This document shows positions 11,111 through 22,944 of a stretch of 37,779 nt of DNA, piece after piece (position 1 is the stretch's first letter; every line of letters starts with the position of its first letter). The stretch spans positions 1 to 37,779 of the forward strand of contig DAHUYO010000029.1 of assembly GCA_027315185.1 (NCBI GenBank). Reading direction: 5' to 3'. The notes under the pieces are model-generated. The model was not told where the DNA came from and did no database searches. It saw only the letters and a program-made list of their open reading frames with translations. The stretch comes from Acidobacteriota bacterium (lineage in GTDB: Bacteria; Acidobacteriota; Terriglobia; Terriglobales; SCQP01). Made by a program: the position numbers and the translations under genes.

Positions 11111-11217
11111 TGTCCCTTGACCTCGGCCCGTGCCGTCGCGGCGTGGACCAAAGGGCCACGCCTGGGCCGGCTACGAGCTAACCGATGCCGGGACAGGCCC
11201 GGCCTGACTCGCCGGCA

Positions 11218-11246
11218 ATGTTACTACCGGCAGTTGCGCGGGTCAA
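11218..11246 (-). promoter_or_regulatory. Sigma70-type promoter of the VWFA-family gene
   Basis: On the minus strand TTGACC (11246-11241) is separated by 17 bp from TAACAT (11223-11218), five and four matches to consensus. The transcript would start near 11211, giving a leader of about 100 nt before the ATG at 11110. Confidence 0.55.
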
Positions 11247-11300
11247 TCTTACCGTGGCGAGTTAGGCGGCACACGATCGCGGCGATGCGGAGCCCACGGG

Positions 11301-12731
11301 TCACGCGATTGGTTCGCGGGCGAGGAGGACGCGGAGTTCGGTCATATCCTCGATGGCGGCGCGCAGACCTTCGCGGCCCAGGCCGGATTGCTTGACGCCG
11401 CCGTAGGGCATGGGCTCGATGCGGGAGGCGGAGACGTCATTGAGCACCAAGCCGCCGACCTGCAATGCGCGGAACGCGCGCCAGATGACATCCCAGTCGC
11501 GGGTGAACAGGCCGGCTTGCAGGCCGTAGCGGCCGGCGTTCGCGGCGGCGAACGCCTCCTCGGGCGCGGCGTAGGGCTGCAAGACCAGCAATGGCGCGAA
11601 GGCCTCCTCGCGGCAAACCTGCATTTCCGGGCGGGCGTTTTCGATGACCGCGGGAGTAAGAAAACCGCCGTCGCGCTGGCCGCCGCAGAGCAGGTGGGCG
11701 CCGCCGGCGACGGCTTCGCGAATCCATTGTTCCGCGCGCTGCGCGGCTTGGTCGGTGATCATGGGACCGACCTCGGTGGCGGGGTCGAGCGGATCGCCGA
11801 GGCGCAGCGCCTGGGCACGCGCGACCAGCTTGTCGCGCAAAGCGGCGTAGACGGATTGCTGCGCGAAGACGCGCTGGGCCGAAATGCAGCTTTGCCCGGC
11901 GTAGCCGAAGCCGCCGGCGGCGAGGCGCTCGGCCGCCCAGTCGAGCCCGGCGTCGGCGTGGACGATGTTGGCGGCGTTGCCGCCCAGCTCAAGGGCGACG
12001 TGCTTGCTGCCGGCGCTGGCGCGCAAGGGCCACCCGACCGCGGCGCTGCCGGTGAAGGAGATCATGGCCACGCGGTCGTCGGCAAGCAGCGGCGCGACGG
12101 CATCGGCGCCGCCGGCGACGATGTTCACCGCTCCGGCGGGCAGGTCCAAGCCCTGCGCCAGTTCTCCCAAGCGCAGCGCGGTCAGCGGGGTGCGGGGCGA
12201 GGCTTTGATGAGGATGGTGTTGCCCGCGGCCACGGCGGGGGCCAGCTTGTGCAAGACCAGGTTGAGGGGAAAGTTGAACGGCGTGATGCCGGCGATTAGA
12301 CCGCGGGGAAAGCGGCGGGCGATGGCGAATTTGCCTTCGGCGCCGGGAGCGACGTCCAGCGGCTGCCACTCGCCGGCGATGCGCTCGGCTTCGGCGGCGG
12401 CGGTGTGCAGCGTTAGGCGGGCGCGCGCAACTTCGACGCGGGCGTCGCGCAGCGGTTTGGCCGCTTCCTGGGCCATCAGCTCCGCCAATTCGTCTTGCAC
12501 CAGCGTGACCCCGCGTTCCAGTTCCAGCAGGGCGTCACGGCGGCGGTCCGCCGGCAGGGCGGCCATCTCCTCGCGCGCGCCGGCGGCGGCATCGAGCGCG
12601 CGTTCCATTTCCAATCGGGTGGCGTCGCCGGCTTCACCGACCACATCGCCGTTGAATGGCGAACGCACCTCCCGGGGGCGTTCCGGCATCATCAGCTCGC
12701 CGCCGATCAAAAAGGGATAGGTTCGCGGCAT
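11301..12731 (-). CDS. NAD(P)-dependent aldehyde dehydrogenase
   Basis: Oxidises an aldehyde to its acid; the substrate cannot be told from sequence. The protein is 476 residues from ATG 12731. Catalytic Cys282 is in GYAGQSCISAQR, the general base Glu248 is in ALELGG, the coenzyme-binding FTGS is at 227-230, the oxyanion Asn is in TPFNFP (about 150-155), and a coenzyme-contact lysine is in IKAS (K176). The C-terminal PYGGVKQSGLGREG motif is present. The style resembles the lactaldehyde / phosphonoacetaldehyde / GapN side of the superfamily rather than long-chain enzymes. The frame continues 100 codons upstream, but that part overlaps the etfB upstream region and looks non-coding. It is divergent from etfB. 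Confidence 0.92.
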   Translation of the reverse strand: MPRTYPFLIGGELMMPERPREVRSPFNGDVVGEAGDATRLEMERALDAAAGAREEMAALPADRRRDALLELERGVTLVQDELAELMAQEAAKPLRDARVEVARARLTLHTAAAEAERIAGEWQPLDVAPGAEGKFAIARRFPRGLIAGITPFNFPLNLVLHKLAPAVAAGNTILIKASPRTPLTALRLGELAQGLDLPAGAVNIVAGGADAVAPLLADDRVAMISFTGSAAVGWPLRASAGSKHVALELGGNAANIVHADAGLDWAAERLAAGGFGYAGQSCISAQRVFAQQSVYAALRDKLVARAQALRLGDPLDPATEVGPMITDQAAQRAEQWIREAVAGGAHLLCGGQRDGGFLTPAVIENARPEMQVCREEAFAPLLVLQPYAAPEEAFAAANAGRYGLQAGLFTRDWDVIWRAFRALQVGGLVLNDVSASRIEPMPYGGVKQSGLGREGLRAAIEDMTELRVLLAREPIA

Positions 12732-12948
12732 AGCTTCATTGTCTCCCCGGAGCCGGCATTGCGCCGCGATACCCATGGGGGCGCCCCACGATGCCCCGCC
12801 GGAGCGGTGGTTGGGCAGCACCGCTTCTCCGGTCGGGGGCGGGCCGCCGGACGGGCGGGCGGGGTCTTCGCGCCGACTCTGGCCCAAATCCAAACGGCGC
12901 GACCCGGGCCATGGGTGTGCCATACTGAACCGTTTTGGAGGACGGCGC

Positions 12949-13731
12949 TTGAAGATTCTGGTTTGTCTGAAGCAAGTTCCCGCCAAGGATGCTCCCGTCA
13001 AGGTCGCCAGCGACGGAGCGAATGCGGGCAAATGGATCCGCGACGATGTCGGCTATGAGACCAACGAACCCGACGCCTATGCGCTGGAGGAAGCGCTGCG
13101 GCAAAAAGAGGCGCATGGCGGCGAGGTGGTGGCGTTGACGGTTGGGCCGGCGCGGGCCGCGCAGGTGCTGCGCGAGGCGCTGGCCAAGGGCGCGGATCGG
13201 GCGGTGCACGTGCTGGGCGACGATCTCGCAACGTTGGATAGCTATGCCGCCGCGGAGGCCATCTCCCGCGCCATCGCCGGGCAGGGCTTCGACCTGATCT
13301 TCACCGGATTGCAGTCCGCCGATTTTGGCTTCGGACAGACCGGCGTGGTCTTGGCCGAACTGCTCGGCATTCCCCACTCGACGATCATCATGCAGGTGGA
13401 ACCTATCGCGGGCGGCGTGCGGGTGAAGCGGGAGCTGGAGGGGGGATTCTTTCAATTCCAGGAGCTGCCGACGCCGGCGGTGCTGACCATCCAAAGCGGG
13501 ATCAACAAATTGCGCTATGCGACATTGATGGGTATCAAGCAGGCGAAATCCAAGCCGCTAGCGCAGGTGTCGGCGGCGGATCTGGGCGTGACGCCGGCGC
13601 TGAACCGGCAGGCGATCCAGCGGCTGTACGTGCCGGTGAAAACCAAAAAGACCGAAATGCTGACCGGCGCGGCGGCGCAGGTGGCGGGCCAGTTGGCGGC
13701 GCGCCTAAAGAATGATTTGCGGGTGATCTAA
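12949..13731 (+). CDS. etfB: Electron transfer flavoprotein beta subunit
   Basis: Small subunit of the ETF heterodimer that carries electrons from acyl-CoA and other flavin dehydrogenases. The protein is 260 residues and starts KILVCLKQVPAKDAP after the initiator. The signature around GYETNEPDAYALEEAL and the nucleotide-contact segment GLQSADFGFGQTGVVLAE (residues about 117-134) are typical. The start is TTG, supported by GGAGGA at 12937-12942 with a 6-nt spacer; longer reading through the upstream frame has no protein-like content. The stop touches the etfA start with no gap. Together with etfA and etfQO it forms a complete route to the quinone pool. Confidence 0.95.
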   Translation: MKILVCLKQVPAKDAPVKVASDGANAGKWIRDDVGYETNEPDAYALEEALRQKEAHGGEVVALTVGPARAAQVLREALAKGADRAVHVLGDDLATLDSYAAAEAISRAIAGQGFDLIFTGLQSADFGFGQTGVVLAELLGIPHSTIIMQVEPIAGGVRVKRELEGGFFQFQELPTPAVLTIQSGINKLRYATLMGIKQAKSKPLAQVSAADLGVTPALNRQAIQRLYVPVKTKKTEMLTGAAAQVAGQLAARLKNDLRVI

Positions 13732-14718
13732 ATGGCGGATGAAATCTTAGTCGTCGCCGAATCGCGCAACCAGCAACTGGCGCCGTCCACCGCCGAGGTG
13801 GTGACGGCGGCGCAAAAGCTGGCCACCGACACCGGAGCGGAATTGCGTTTGCTGGCGCTGGAAGGACCGGCGGAGGACTTGTGCGCCGCGCTGGCGGGAT
13901 TCCAATCGGCGGGCGTGCTGCGCGCGCGGCATGAGGCGCTGGCGGCGTATTCGCCGGAAGCGTACACGCAAGCCCTGGTGCAGGTGCTCAGCCGCCGGCA
14001 GCCGCGCTATGTGCTGTTCGCGCACAGCTACCGCACGCGCGATTTCGCCCCGCGGCTGGCTACGCGGATGGGCCGGGCGTTCATCAGCGACGTCACCGCC
14101 GTGCGCGTGGAGAATGGGCGGACGATCGCCAGCCGGCCGATGTTCGAGGGGCGTCTGGCCGCCGACACGGTGTTCCTGGGCGAACCGCCGTATTTTCTAT
14201 CCGTGCAGATCGGCGTGTTTCGCGGCGACCAAGCCGCGCGCGCCGCCGCGCCGGTGGCGGTCAGCGAAGAAGCGGTGACGCCGGCCGCCGGACCGGGCAA
14301 GACCGAGGCACCGTTCCAGGAAGCCAAACACGCCGTGGATTTGACCCAGGCCGCGGTGATCGTGGCGGTGGGCCGCGGCATCAAGGAAGCCAAGAATTTG
14401 GAGCTGGCGCAAAAGCTGGCGGCGGCGTTGGGCGGCGAAATCGCGGCGTCGCGGCCGATCTGCGACAGCGGTTGGCTGCCGATGGACCGCCAAGTGGGCT
14501 CCTCGGGGCAGACCGTGGCGCCGAAGCTGTATGTCGCCGTCGGCGTCTCGGGGGCCATTCAGCATTTGGTGGGCATGAAGGGCTCGCGCGCGGTGGTGGC
14601 GATCAACAAGGATCCGGAAGCGCCCATCTTCGAGGTCGCCGACGTGGGCGCGGTCGGCGATCTGTTTGAAATTGTCCCCGCGCTGACGGCGGAGATCGAA
14701 AAACTGCGCCAGGGCTAG
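13732..14718 (+). CDS. etfA: Electron transfer flavoprotein alpha subunit
   Basis: Large ETF subunit, 328 residues, which binds the redox-active FAD. The N-terminal part is the Rossmann-like ETF domain (ILVVAESRNQQLAPST). The C-terminal FAD domain has the recognisable run GRGIKEAKNLELAQKLA, then SRPICDSGWLPMDRQVGSSGQTVAPKLY, GVSGAIQHLVGM and AINKDPEAPIFEVAD. ATG 13732 directly follows the etfB TAA, so translation is probably coupled. The etfQO gene comes next in the same direction. Confidence 0.96.
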   Translation: MADEILVVAESRNQQLAPSTAEVVTAAQKLATDTGAELRLLALEGPAEDLCAALAGFQSAGVLRARHEALAAYSPEAYTQALVQVLSRRQPRYVLFAHSYRTRDFAPRLATRMGRAFISDVTAVRVENGRTIASRPMFEGRLAADTVFLGEPPYFLSVQIGVFRGDQAARAAAPVAVSEEAVTPAAGPGKTEAPFQEAKHAVDLTQAAVIVAVGRGIKEAKNLELAQKLAAALGGEIAASRPICDSGWLPMDRQVGSSGQTVAPKLYVAVGVSGAIQHLVGMKGSRAVVAINKDPEAPIFEVADVGAVGDLFEIVPALTAEIEKLRQG

Positions 14719-14799
14719 TTGCCGTCGCGCCCGGCCGCGGCGCGCCGCCCGGCGGGCGCCTGCGGCCACGGCACGCCAGGGTCTCCTTCCATTCCTGTC

Positions 14800-16455
<1,656 letters not shown>

Positions 16456-16496
16456 CGCCGCGGAAACATCCTTTTGGGCCGCCGCATCGGGCGCCG

Positions 16497-16518
16497 CCGC
16501 GCCGCGATGGCGGCGCGG
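16497..16518 (+). terminator. GC-rich hairpin between etfQO and sodA
   Basis: CCGCGCCGC (16497-16505) and GCGGCGCGG (16510-16518) form a perfect 9-bp stem with a GATG loop, 41 bp after the etfQO stop. There is no T tract, so intrinsic termination is uncertain. Confidence 0.4.
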
Positions 16519-16556
16519 TGTCACAATGGTAGTGATCAAGAAAGGAGCCTGATTCG

Positions 16557-17171
<615 letters not shown>

Positions 17172-17190
17172 CGCCGCCGTTGTCATCGCT

Positions 17191-17235
17191 GGGCGCGGGC
17201 CCCAGCCGCGCCCGCGGCGCGGAAGCAGTTCCGCG
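17191..17235. terminator. Double hairpin between convergent sodA and rseP
   Basis: GGGCGCGG (17191-17198) pairs with CCGCGCCC (17206-17213), and CGCGGAA (17218-17224) pairs with TTCCGCG (17229-17235). Both stems are perfect and can form on either strand. They fall in the 193-bp space between two convergent genes, so a bidirectional terminator is plausible, although no T tract follows. Confidence 0.45.
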
Positions 17236-17364
17236 GCGCGCCCGCCCCGCCATGCGACGCGCGCCACTGGAGCCGCCGCAGGGCGAATTGAGCGCGCCGT
17301 CGAACCCTGGCCGGGCCAAGCCGGCCGCGGTTCCGTGTCCTAGGCCCAACCGGAACCGGCCGAC

Positions 17365-18705
17365 CTACCCTTTGCCGCCGTGCACCACCACGCGCACGAT
17401 GTCGTTGTAGATGACGAAGGTCATCAGCAGCACCAAGAAGGCAAAGCCCGCCTGATAGACCCGTTCCTTGATGCGCAGGCTGACGTCGTGGCGCAGCAGG
17501 CTTTCCAACAATAAGAACAGAATCGCGCCGCCATCCAGCACCGGAATCGGCAGCAAGTTCAAGATGCCGAGGTTGAGGCTGATGATGGAGATGAAGCCGA
17601 TCAGCGGAATCACGGTGGGCTGCCGCGCCATCTGCCCGGCCATGGCGGCGATGGACACCGGCCCTTGCAGCGCGGTCAGCGAGGAATGGCGCGTGACCAG
17701 GCGGCCGACCAGATCCAAGATCAGCGTGGAATATTTGGCGTTTTCCTGCAGCGACTGCCGCAACGCCGCGGTGAAGGGCAGATGAACGTACTTGACCAGG
17801 CGCAGCGCCACGCCCACCATCCAGCGCTTGGGCATGCCCTCGGCGCTTTCCCAGCGCGGATGCACCGTGATCTGTCGCGCCGACCCGCCGCGCAGTACGG
17901 TCAGCTCGGCGGGCGCGCCGTCGCCGTGCTGCAACGCCGCCGTAAGCTGCTCGGGGGAAAGCACGCGATGGCCATTCACGGCGGTCACGCGATCGCCGGC
18001 GCGCAGACCAGCCGCCTGGGCCGGCGAATGCGGCATGACCTGATCCACGTAGACCGGCTGCGCCGGCAGCAATCCCAGCCCGAAACCCGCCCCTTGCGCG
18101 TCGCTGGACGGTACCAGCGTCACTTGCCGCGTGCCGCCGGGCGCCTGGACCGTTAGCGGCAGCCGGTGGCCTTGCGCCAGCGCCGCCTGTACCCCTACCT
18201 GTTGCCAGGTGGGGTTCTTCACGCCATCGGCGGCGATGATGCGGTCGCCCGCCGCCAGCCCGGCGCGCGCCGCCTGCGAGCGCGGCTGCACGGCGGCGAT
18301 GATCGCCGGCTGATCCAGCACTGTGTCCTCGGGAAACTGCCGCATGTAGACGGGAATCAGCAGCCCAACCGCCAGCAACACGTTCATTGCCGGGCCGGCG
18401 CAGACGATGACGAGCCGCTGCCAGCGAGGTTTCGAGGCCAGGTCACCCGGCCGGATCACCACTTGCTGGCTGAGGTCGCTGGGCAGCTCGCCGGCCATTT
18501 TGACGTAGCCGCCCAAGGGCAGGGCGCGGATGCAATAGTCCGTCCCGCCGCGGCGGATGCCGGCCAGGCGCGTGCCAAATCCCAGGGAAAAGGTTTCCAC
18601 GCGCACGCCAAACGCCTTGGCGGCGACAAAGTGCCCCAGCTCGTGCAGGAAAATGATGACGCCCAGGACAATGGCGACCGCAACGATGTCGGTCAATATG
18701 TTCAT
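17365..18705 (-). CDS. rseP: RIP zinc metalloprotease RseP
   Basis: Site-2 membrane protease of 446 residues that cleaves transmembrane anchors such as anti-sigma factors. The zinc motif HELGH is at residues 21-25 in the first membrane helix. Two PDZ-like domains follow (QPRSQAARAGLAAGDRI and MPHSPAQAAGLRAGDRV). The second zinc-ligand region is NLLPIPVLDGG, followed by further hydrophobic helices to the C-terminus. TAGGAAG precedes the ATG. It is the last gene of the leftward run mgtE-like, cdsA, dxr, rseP, with 8 bp after dxr; the cdsA-dxr-rseP order is widely conserved. Confidence 0.95.
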   Translation of the reverse strand: MNILTDIVAVAIVLGVIIFLHELGHFVAAKAFGVRVETFSLGFGTRLAGIRRGGTDYCIRALPLGGYVKMAGELPSDLSQQVVIRPGDLASKPRWQRLVIVCAGPAMNVLLAVGLLIPVYMRQFPEDTVLDQPAIIAAVQPRSQAARAGLAAGDRIIAADGVKNPTWQQVGVQAALAQGHRLPLTVQAPGGTRQVTLVPSSDAQGAGFGLGLLPAQPVYVDQVMPHSPAQAAGLRAGDRVTAVNGHRVLSPEQLTAALQHGDGAPAELTVLRGGSARQITVHPRWESAEGMPKRWMVGVALRLVKYVHLPFTAALRQSLQENAKYSTLILDLVGRLVTRHSSLTALQGPVSIAAMAGQMARQPTVIPLIGFISIISLNLGILNLLPIPVLDGGAILFLLLESLLRHDVSLRIKERVYQAGFAFLVLLMTFVIYNDIVRVVVHGGKG

Positions 18706-18713
18706 GTGGCTTC

Positions 18714-19937
18714 CTACCGCGCCGCCGCGCTTCCATCCGCGCCTCGCCGCCGCTCGGCTCGTGCTCTTACGCGCTCCTGCGCCGCCCGCCGTGCCGCCGC
18801 ATCAGCTGCTTGGGCGTCGGCCAGTTGGTCCATCTTTAGATGTTGACAGGACCCCAGCACGTCTTCCACCACGGCGCTGATGTCCAGAAACGACAATTGT
18901 CCTGCATGGAAGGCCTCGACCGCCACCTCATCGGCGGCGTTCAAGACCGCTCCGGCCGCGCCGCCAGCGCGCCACGCCTGGCGGGCGAGGCGCAGTGCCC
19001 GCAACCGCCCCTCATCGGCGCGGCGGAACTCCAGCCGCGCCACCGCGGCTAGGTCTAGTTTCTCGCGTTTCGTGGCCTCGCGAGACGGGTAGGTGAGGGC
19101 ATATTGGATGGGGGTGCGCATATCCGCCGTGCCCAATTGCGCCATGACCGAGCCGTCACGGTAGGCCACCAGGGAATGCACGATGGATTGCGGGTGGATC
19201 ACCACCTCCACATTGGATTCGTCCAACGCGAACAAGTGACAAGCCTCGATCAGCTCAAAGCCTTTATTCATCAGCGTCGCGGAATCCGTGGTGATGCGCC
19301 GTCCCATGCGCCAGGTGGGATGGCGCAGCGCGTCGGCCGGGGTCGCCGCGCGCAGCTGCTGCTCCGTCCAATCCAAAAACGGGCCTCCGGAGGCGGTCAG
19401 GATCAGCCGCTCGACCTCGCCGCTCCGACCCGCGCGCAAGCATTGGTGAATGGCGCTGTGCTCGCTGTCCACGGGCAGAATGGTTCCTCCGCCCTGCGCC
19501 GCCGCGCGCAGCAAGATGGGTCCGGCGGCGACCAGCGCCTCTTTGTTGGCCAGCGCCAGCGTCTTGCCCCGCGCCAGCGCCGCCTCCGCCGCCGCCAGCC
19601 CCGGCACTCCGACGGTGGCGAGCAGCAGAACGTCATAGTCCAACCCCGCGGCAAGATCGCGCAGCCCGGTTGCGCCGGCGGCGATCTCCGGTTCCGGCTG
19701 GACGTTGCGCGCCGCCAGCTCGGCGCGCAGATGGGGAATCAGCTCCGCCCCGCCAATGCCCAACGCGCGCGGACGCCAGCGCGCCGCCAGCTCCGCCAGG
19801 GCGCCGACGTTCCGGCCGGCCGCCAGGGCGGTGATCTCGAACTCCGCTTCCCGCTCGGCGATCACTTGCAGCGTGCTGCCGCCGATCGAGCCGGTCGCGC
19901 CGAATAACGCCACGCGGCGCCGTCCCGCGCCGCTCAA
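18714..19937 (-). CDS. dxr: 1-deoxy-D-xylulose 5-phosphate reductoisomerase
   Basis: Second enzyme of the MEP isoprenoid pathway: converts DXP to MEP using NADPH and a divalent metal. The NADPH loop [13 protein letters not shown] is near the N-terminus, followed by [11 protein letters not shown], the metal/substrate segment [21 protein letters not shown], and the catalytic region [21 protein letters not shown] and [11 protein letters not shown] chose TTG 19937, which forms a TTGA overlap with the cdsA stop and gives 407 residues, the usual size range. GTG 19961 in the same frame would add 8 residues and is the alternative. It is coupled to cdsA upstream and rseP downstream. Confidence 0.94.
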   Translation of the reverse strand: MSGAGRRRVALFGATGSIGGSTLQVIAEREAEFEITALAAGRNVGALAELAARWRPRALGIGGAELIPHLRAELAARNVQPEPEIAAGATGLRDLAAGLDYDVLLLATVGVPGLAAAEAALARGKTLALANKEALVAAGPILLRAAAQGGGTILPVDSEHSAIHQCLRAGRSGEVERLILTASGGPFLDWTEQQLRAATPADALRHPTWRMGRRITTDSATLMNKGFELIEACHLFALDESNVEVVIHPQSIVHSLVAYRDGSVMAQLGTADMRTPIQYALTYPSREATKREKLDLAAVARLEFRRADEGRLRALRLARQAWRAGGAAGAVLNAADEVAVEAFHAGQLSFLDISAVVEDVLGSCQHLKMDQLADAQAADAAARRAAQERVRARAERRRGADGSAAAR

Positions 19938-20875
19938 AACCGCACCGCCAAAAACCACCACAGCACCGGCGCCGCCAGCAGCAGCGCATCAATGCGATCC
20001 AATATTCCTCCGTGACCGGGAAGCAACCGTCCTGAATCCTTGACGCCGGCGCTGCGCTTGAAGCCCGACTCCACCAGATCGCCCGCCTGCGCCGCCACAT
20101 TCAGCACCGCGCCCAGCGCCGCGCCCATGGCCAGCATCGCCGCCGCCGGCCGCGCCGCGTGGCCCGCCGCATCCACCAAGGCCCAGCTCAGCGCCGCGCC
20201 GGCGATCACCGCCGCCGCCAGCGAGGCCCACGCCCCCACCCAGGTTTTTTTCGGACTCAGGCGCGGCGCCATTGGCCGCCGTCCCCAGTGCCGCCCGGCG
20301 TAATAGGCCGCCGTGTCGCCCAGCCACACCACCCCAAACAGCACCAAAATCCACCAGCGGCCGTGGGCCGCGGTGCGCGCCGGAATCAGCAGCCCCAATA
20401 GCAGCGCCGGATAGAACACGCCCAGCCAGCCCAGCGCCGCGCCGCGCGCGTCGGTCTCCCGCAAGGAGCGAAACAGCATGGCTACCCCGGCCAGCACCAA
20501 AACCGCCAGCACCGCCCCGGCCCGTTGCGGCGGCGGCTGGCCCAGAGCCGCCGCCAGCGCCGCCGAGGCGGCCAAGCCCCAAACGCGATAGGGGCGCGCC
20601 GCGGCGAACAAGCCATAAAACTCCCACTGCGCCAACGCCGCCACCGCCCACAGCAACGCAGCGAACAACCATCCCGGCGCCCACAACTCCGCCGCGACCG
20701 CCGCCGGCGCCAAGATGACGGCGGTGATCACGCGGCTCATGCCGCCACCGCGACGCGCCGGCATCGGAGCCTCGGAACCACCCCGCTGCGATGGTGTTTC
20801 CGGTGTTTCCGGCATCAGCTCGTGGCGCGGCCCGGCGGGCGCCCTCGCATCATCGCTGTTTCCCGTATCGGCCAT
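19934..20875 (-). CDS. cdsA: Phosphatidate cytidylyltransferase CdsA
   Basis: Integral membrane enzyme making CDP-diacylglycerol from CTP and phosphatidate for phospholipid synthesis. The reading frame gives 313 residues. The first 45 are polar, Pro/Gly-rich and unlike the family, so the true start could be the Met of [12 protein letters not shown]. About seven to eight hydrophobic segments follow. Diagnostic motifs are [12 protein letters not shown] and the C-terminal signature [25 protein letters not shown]. The stop overlaps the probable dxr start; the mgtE-like gene ends 5 bp upstream. No uppS lies next to it, unlike the enterobacterial order. Confidence 0.93.
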   Translation of the reverse strand: MADTGNSDDARAPAGPRHELMPETPETPSQRGGSEAPMPARRGGGMSRVITAVILAPAAVAAELWAPGWLFAALLWAVAALAQWEFYGLFAAARPYRVWGLAASAALAAALGQPPPQRAGAVLAVLVLAGVAMLFRSLRETDARGAALGWLGVFYPALLLGLLIPARTAAHGRWWILVLFGVVWLGDTAAYYAGRHWGRRPMAPRLSPKKTWVGAWASLAAAVIAGAALSWALVDAAGHAARPAAAMLAMGAALGAVLNVAAQAGDLVESGFKRSAGVKDSGRLLPGHGGILDRIDALLLAAPVLWWFLAVRF

Positions 20876-20880
20876 CCCGC

Positions 20881-22116
20881 TTAGCGATCCCGCAGCAGCC
20901 CGATCACGTCGTCCACCGTGATGATGCCGACCAGGTGCCGATGAGCATCCACGACGGCCAGCGTGGTCAGGTTGTATTTATCGAATAACTCCGCGATCTT
21001 GTGGTCCTTATCCTCCGCCGCCACCGCCGGCGCCTCCATGGCCAGGCTGTTCAGCGTGGCGTCCTGAGCGGCCAACACCAGCCGCGCCAGCGGCACCATG
21101 CCGGCCAAATGCTGCTGCTCGTCGGTAATGAAGATGGCGTGCACGCCTTCCACCGGCGACTCGAAATTGCGCAGCGCGGTGATGGCGTCGGCCACCTTGG
21201 CCGCTCCGGGCAACACCAAGAAGTCCGTGGTCATGCGGCCGCCGGCGGTGTCCTCGGGATAGTCCAGCAGTTCGCTGACTTCTTCCCGCTCCTCGGCGCG
21301 CATGTCTTCCAGAATCCCTTCGCTCACCTCCTCGGGCAGCTCGGCCAGCACGTCGGCGGCTTCGTCCGGCTCCATCTCCTCGACGATGTCGGCGGCTTTG
21401 CCCTTGGCCAGGCCTTCCAATAGCGCCCGCTGGAAGCGCGGCTCGACCTCGCCGAGCACCTCGGCGGCGACTTCATTGTTCAGCGTCTGGAAGACGGCCC
21501 CGCGCTCGGCCGGCGCCAAATCCTCGACGATATCCGCCAGGTCCGCCGGATGCAGCCGCGACAAGGCGCCGTAGCTGATCTGGAGCCTCACCCGCCGGGC
21601 CGGGTCGGTCTCCACCAGATCGAACAGATGCCAGGGGATCACGCGCGGCCGGCCGCGGGTGGAGAACCATATCATCCAGCGGCGCGGCAGTACGCCTTGC
21701 GTCATCCGCCGCAGCGCGCCGCCGAAGCCGACATCCACCTGCACTGCCCGCAGGTCCACGCCCGGGTCGCGGCGCATCGCCTCAAAGTCCACATCGTTGA
21801 TGCGCACCACCTTGCGGCCGTGCACGTCAATGATCTGCTGATCCAGCATGTCCCGCCGTACCCATAACGGCCCGCTCTCGGCCCCGCCGCTGGCCAAGGG
21901 CGCGGGCTGCGCCTCCGGCCGGAGCTGAAAGCCGGCGGGACTCAACGCCGCCAGCCGCGCCGGCGCCGCCCACAGGCGTCCGCCTTGGGAATAGATCAGG
22001 CTCTGTACCCGGCTGGGGTCCTGGCCGGGATCAATGGCCACTTCGCGCAGCTTGCCCAGCGTCCGCCCGGCGGAGTCCGTAATCGGCAGGCCCAGCAATT
22101 CGGTGAAGTAATACAT
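20881..22116 (-). CDS. Soluble MgtE-N / CBS regulator-like protein with PRC-barrel
   Basis: Cytoplasmic protein of 411 residues. It begins with a PRC-barrel-like segment ([20 protein letters not shown]) and a second one after about residue 90 ([13 protein letters not shown]). An MgtE N-terminal superhelical domain follows (about 180-290; [32 protein letters not shown]). A CBS pair ends the protein ([31 protein letters not shown]). The MgtE membrane channel domain is absent, so this is not itself a Mg2+ transporter. Proteins of this build often accompany Nramp-type metal transporters, but none is nearby. It is first in the operon leading into cdsA-dxr-rseP. GGGAG precedes the ATG. A cation or nucleotide sensor role is inferred. 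Confidence 0.85.
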   Translation of the reverse strand: MYYFTELLGLPITDSAGRTLGKLREVAIDPGQDPSRVQSLIYSQGGRLWAAPARLAALSPAGFQLRPEAQPAPLASGGAESGPLWVRRDMLDQQIIDVHGRKVVRINDVDFEAMRRDPGVDLRAVQVDVGFGGALRRMTQGVLPRRWMIWFSTRGRPRVIPWHLFDLVETDPARRVRLQISYGALSRLHPADLADIVEDLAPAERGAVFQTLNNEVAAEVLGEVEPRFQRALLEGLAKGKAADIVEEMEPDEAADVLAELPEEVSEGILEDMRAEEREEVSELLDYPEDTAGGRMTTDFLVLPGAAKVADAITALRNFESPVEGVHAIFITDEQQHLAGMVPLARLVLAAQDATLNSLAMEAPAVAAEDKDHKIAELFDKYNLTTLAVVDAHRHLVGIITVDDVIGLLRDR

Positions 22117-22284
22117 CGGCTCCCGCTACTAGTAGAACATGCAACGGAAGCGATTCCGCCGCCGCCGCGAGCCCGCGGCGGCCCGGTTCCGCGCGCGCCA
22201 ACCGCGGCTCCGCGCCGACTTTGGGCGCCGGACTCTGGGCCCGGGCCCAGGCCGCCGCGCCGTACCCTCGCGCCGCCGCTGGCA

Positions 22285-22313
22285 TTGACCTTTGCCACGG
22301 TCCGCCGTAGTCT
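22285..22313 (+). promoter_or_regulatory. Possible sigma70-type promoter of hfq
   Basis: TTGACC (22285-22290), 17-bp spacer, TAGTCT (22308-22313). The -35 box is good, the -10 box has only three matches. It would give a leader of about 65 nt before the hfq ATG. It lies in the 268-bp space divergent to the mgtE-like gene. Confidence 0.35.
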
Positions 22314-22384
22314 GTGGGTGCGTGGCCGGACCGCGCCGTCCCGAAGTTCGGGCGCGGCCCCCGCGGCAATGCCGGAGGCTAGTT

Positions 22385-22732
22385 ATGGAAAAGCCCGCGC
22401 AGAATATTCAAGATTCCTTTCTCAACAACGCCCGCAAGGAAAAGTTGATCATCACTATCTACCTACTCAGCGGCGTGAAACTTTCTGGGCGCATCCGCAG
22501 TTTTGACAAATACTGTCTGGTGCTGGAAACCAGCAACCAGGAGCAATTGATTTTTAAGCACGCCATCTCCACCGTGGTGATGCTGCGCGCCGCCGGGCGG
22601 GAGGCGCGAGAGAACTGGACGGACCGCCATGCTCATGCCGCCCCCCATGCCGCCGCGGCCGCGGCGCCAGAGGCGGAACCGGACGCTCCCGCCACCGCTC
22701 CGGCGCCGGCGACGGAAGCCAGCAGCGCCTAG
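22385..22732 (+). CDS. hfq: RNA chaperone Hfq with Ala/Pro-rich C-terminal tail
   Basis: Hexameric Sm-like protein that helps small RNAs pair with mRNAs. The protein is 115 residues. The Sm1 motif is [18 protein letters not shown] (about 31-48) and Sm2 is [10 protein letters not shown], with Lys58 and His59 as the conserved uridine-binding pair; Phe stands in place of the usual Tyr. A conserved glutamine is in QNIQDSFLN. After residue 70 comes a low-complexity tail rich in Ala, Pro, His and Glu, unlike typical Hfq tails. GGAGG (22374-22378) is 6 nt before ATG 22385. hflX follows 212 bp later, as in the proteobacterial hfq-hflX order. Confidence 0.95.
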   Translation: MEKPAQNIQDSFLNNARKEKLIITIYLLSGVKLSGRIRSFDKYCLVLETSNQEQLIFKHAISTVVMLRAAGREARENWTDRHAHAAPHAAAAAAPEAEPDAPATAPAPATEASSA

Positions 22733-22944
22733 CCGGCGGAATGCCCCGGATGGCGGTGCAGCCGCCCAACTCGGAACGCTCCCGCTTGCCCCACCGCAGG
22801 GCGCTGGGCTGTGCCTTCCAGTTGCCGCGGCAGGCCGGAACCGCTCCACCTCTGTTATGGCCCGGCGCGCCCGGCGGCGTTCGTTCCGCTTGGCTCGACC
22901 CGGTCATGTGACCACCGCCGGCTCACCGCCGCCGCGCCCGCACC

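Noticed and set aside
12739-12948. N-terminal extension of etfB and of the aldehyde dehydrogenase across their shared upstream region
   Set aside because: Both extended frames lack family similarity; TTG 12949 has a strong ribosome binding site and ATG 12731 fits the dehydrogenase N-terminus.
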